Source of the DNA: VRUE01 sp963704545
Lineage (GTDB): Bacteria; Actinomycetota; Thermoleophilia; Solirubrobacterales; 70-9
DNA: 64,000 nucleotides
NCBI GenBank assembly: GCA_963704545.1
Contig: OY969915.1
Span: 1,054,001-1,118,000, forward strand
Direction of reading: 5' to 3'
Below, piece by piece: positions 63,191 through 64,000 of the stretch. The position numbers and the translations under genes were made by a program. Below the pieces are notes generated by a model. That model made no database searches. It was given only the letters and a program-made list of their open reading frames with translations, and was not told where the DNA came from. Position 1 is the first letter of the stretch. Each line of letters begins with the position of its first letter.

Positions 63191-64000
63191 ATGGCGGAGC
63201 ATGGACAGGCAGGTGCGGTGGCTGACCCGATCGCGGGCTCGCCGGTGTACCCGAGTGGCAGCCGCGTCAACGAGCGCGGGCACCTCGAGATCGGGGGCTG
63301 CGACGTGGTCGATCTGGCGGCGGAGTTCGGCACCCCGGCCTACGTCTACGCCGAGGACGACATGCGGGCGCGTGCCCGCGGCTACCGCGAGGCCTTCGAA
63401 CACAGGGGGGCGGAGTTCGAGGTCCTCTTCGCCAGCAAGTCCTTCCCCTGCACCGCCGCCTACCGGCTCTTCGCCGCAGAGGGGCTCTCGGTCGACGTCG
63501 CTTCCGGCGGCGAGCTGCACATGGCACTGCGCGCCGGCTTCGACCCGGGTCGCATCCACATGCACGGGAACAACAAGACCGACGAGGAGATCCTCTTCGC
63601 CGCCCGCTCGGGCGTCGGCCACCTGATCCTCGACTCCTTCGACGAGATCGAGCGCTGTGAGCGTCTCCTGGAGGAGCCCCAGGACGTGCTGATCCGGGTC
63701 ACGCCCGGGATCAAGCCCTCGACCCACGACTACATCCAGACGGGGCAGCTCGACTCCAAGTTCGGCTTCGGGATCGAGGACGGCCTCGCTGCGCGCGCGA
63801 TCGAGCGGGTGCTGAGCTCCGACGTCCTGCGGCTAACCGGGCTGCACGCCCACATCGGCTCCCAGATCTTCGAGCTGGAGCCCTACGCCTTGGCGATCCA
63901 AGCGATCGGCGAGCTCGCCGGCGAGTGGTGCAAGGTCGTCAACGTAGGCGGCGGCCTCGGCATCGCCTACACCGCGGAGGACGAGCCGCCCGCGATTGAC
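63191..64000 (+). CDS. lysA: Diaminopimelate decarboxylase (partial, runs off the window)
   Basis: The first 270 codons of LysA, the PLP enzyme that makes L-lysine from meso-diaminopimelate. FGTPAYVYAEDDMR opens the barrel, FASKSF has the PLP lysine (Lys83), 'VASGGELHMALRAGF' and 'MHGNNKTDEEI' follow, and 'GLHAHIGSQIFE' holds the PLP-ring His. The frame is open to the last base of the window. ATG 63191 is in the expected place, 42 nt after a family C repeat; no clear ribosome site is seen. Confidence 0.93.
   Translation, partial: MAEHGQAGAVADPIAGSPVYPSGSRVNERGHLEIGGCDVVDLAAEFGTPAYVYAEDDMRARARGYREAFEHRGAEFEVLFASKSFPCTAAYRLFAAEGLSVDVASGGELHMALRAGFDPGRIHMHGNNKTDEEILFAARSGVGHLILDSFDEIERCERLLEEPQDVLIRVTPGIKPSTHDYIQTGQLDSKFGFGIEDGLAARAIERVLSSDVLRLTGLHAHIGSQIFELEPYALAIQAIGELAGEWCKVVNVGGGLGIAYTAEDEPPAID

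Overview
The window is a GC-rich, densely coding bacterial chromosome segment with many GTG and some TTG starts. It most resembles a Thermoleophilia-type actinobacterium (Solirubrobacterales or a close relative). This is inferred from the gene order disA-carD-ispD/ispF-cysS-rlmB-sporulation-type sigma factor, from tilS-hpt-ftsH-folP-folB-folK-coaX-dus-greA-lysS-clpC, from an F420-type oxidoreductase, and from a secreted protein with the 'PSPAMIVALVALVVALAGTA' type leader common in that class. No database was searched.

Layout. 0.1-4.7 kb: a phasin-like protein, a nucleoside phosphorylase, and an iron-uptake pair (EfeO-like lipoprotein and FTR1 permease) behind TTAGG/CCTAA repeats. 5-8.1 kb: amtB-PII and a MerR-cyclase fusion. 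8.1-25.3 kb: a housekeeping block (tilS, hpt, ftsH, folP, folB, folK, a GST-like gene, coaX, dus, greA, lysS, clpC). It is interrupted at 13.5-16.7 kb by an accessory metallophosphoesterase/STAND-like NTPase whose frame is broken. 25.4-28 kb: an aldo/keto reductase and an MFS exporter. 28.2-38.8 kb: disA, carD, ispD, a DUF389 protein with a tiny membrane partner, a PHP phosphatase, ispF, an acyl-CoA synthetase, a coiled-coil protein, cysS, rlmB and sigH. 39.9-40.4 kb: a PD-(D/E)XK endonuclease gene whose end overlaps tRNA-Thr. 40.4-50.4 kb: membrane proteins, aromatic catabolism genes, a PlsC-GpsA fusion, an ECF sigma unit, a rhomboid protease, a BtuF-like protein and a CNNM/CorC protein. 50.5-59.7 kb: acyl-CoA catabolism (HBDH, three acyl-CoA dehydrogenases, a luciferase-like oxidoreductase) with secreted and surface proteins between. 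59.8-64 kb: a CDF metal exporter, an M23 peptidase, a Gly/Ser-rich anchored protein and the start of lysA.

The most unusual signal is non-coding. About twenty long, mostly perfect inverted repeats are scattered between genes and twice inside genes. Many share one design: outer arms of about 24-30 nt that pair perfectly but differ between copies, around a conserved inner stem-loop followed by a GAGT-type bulge. I group them as families A, B, D and E, plus a roughly 140-bp cloverleaf-like family C. One family A copy lies in frame in cysS, and another inverted repeat lies in frame in ispD. This recalls the protein-coding palindromic elements known from Rickettsia. A B element and a C element occur side by side twice.

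Caution: folP (G7 tract), the phosphoesterase/NTPase gene and possibly the ispD start show frame problems. These may be assembly errors rather than biology.
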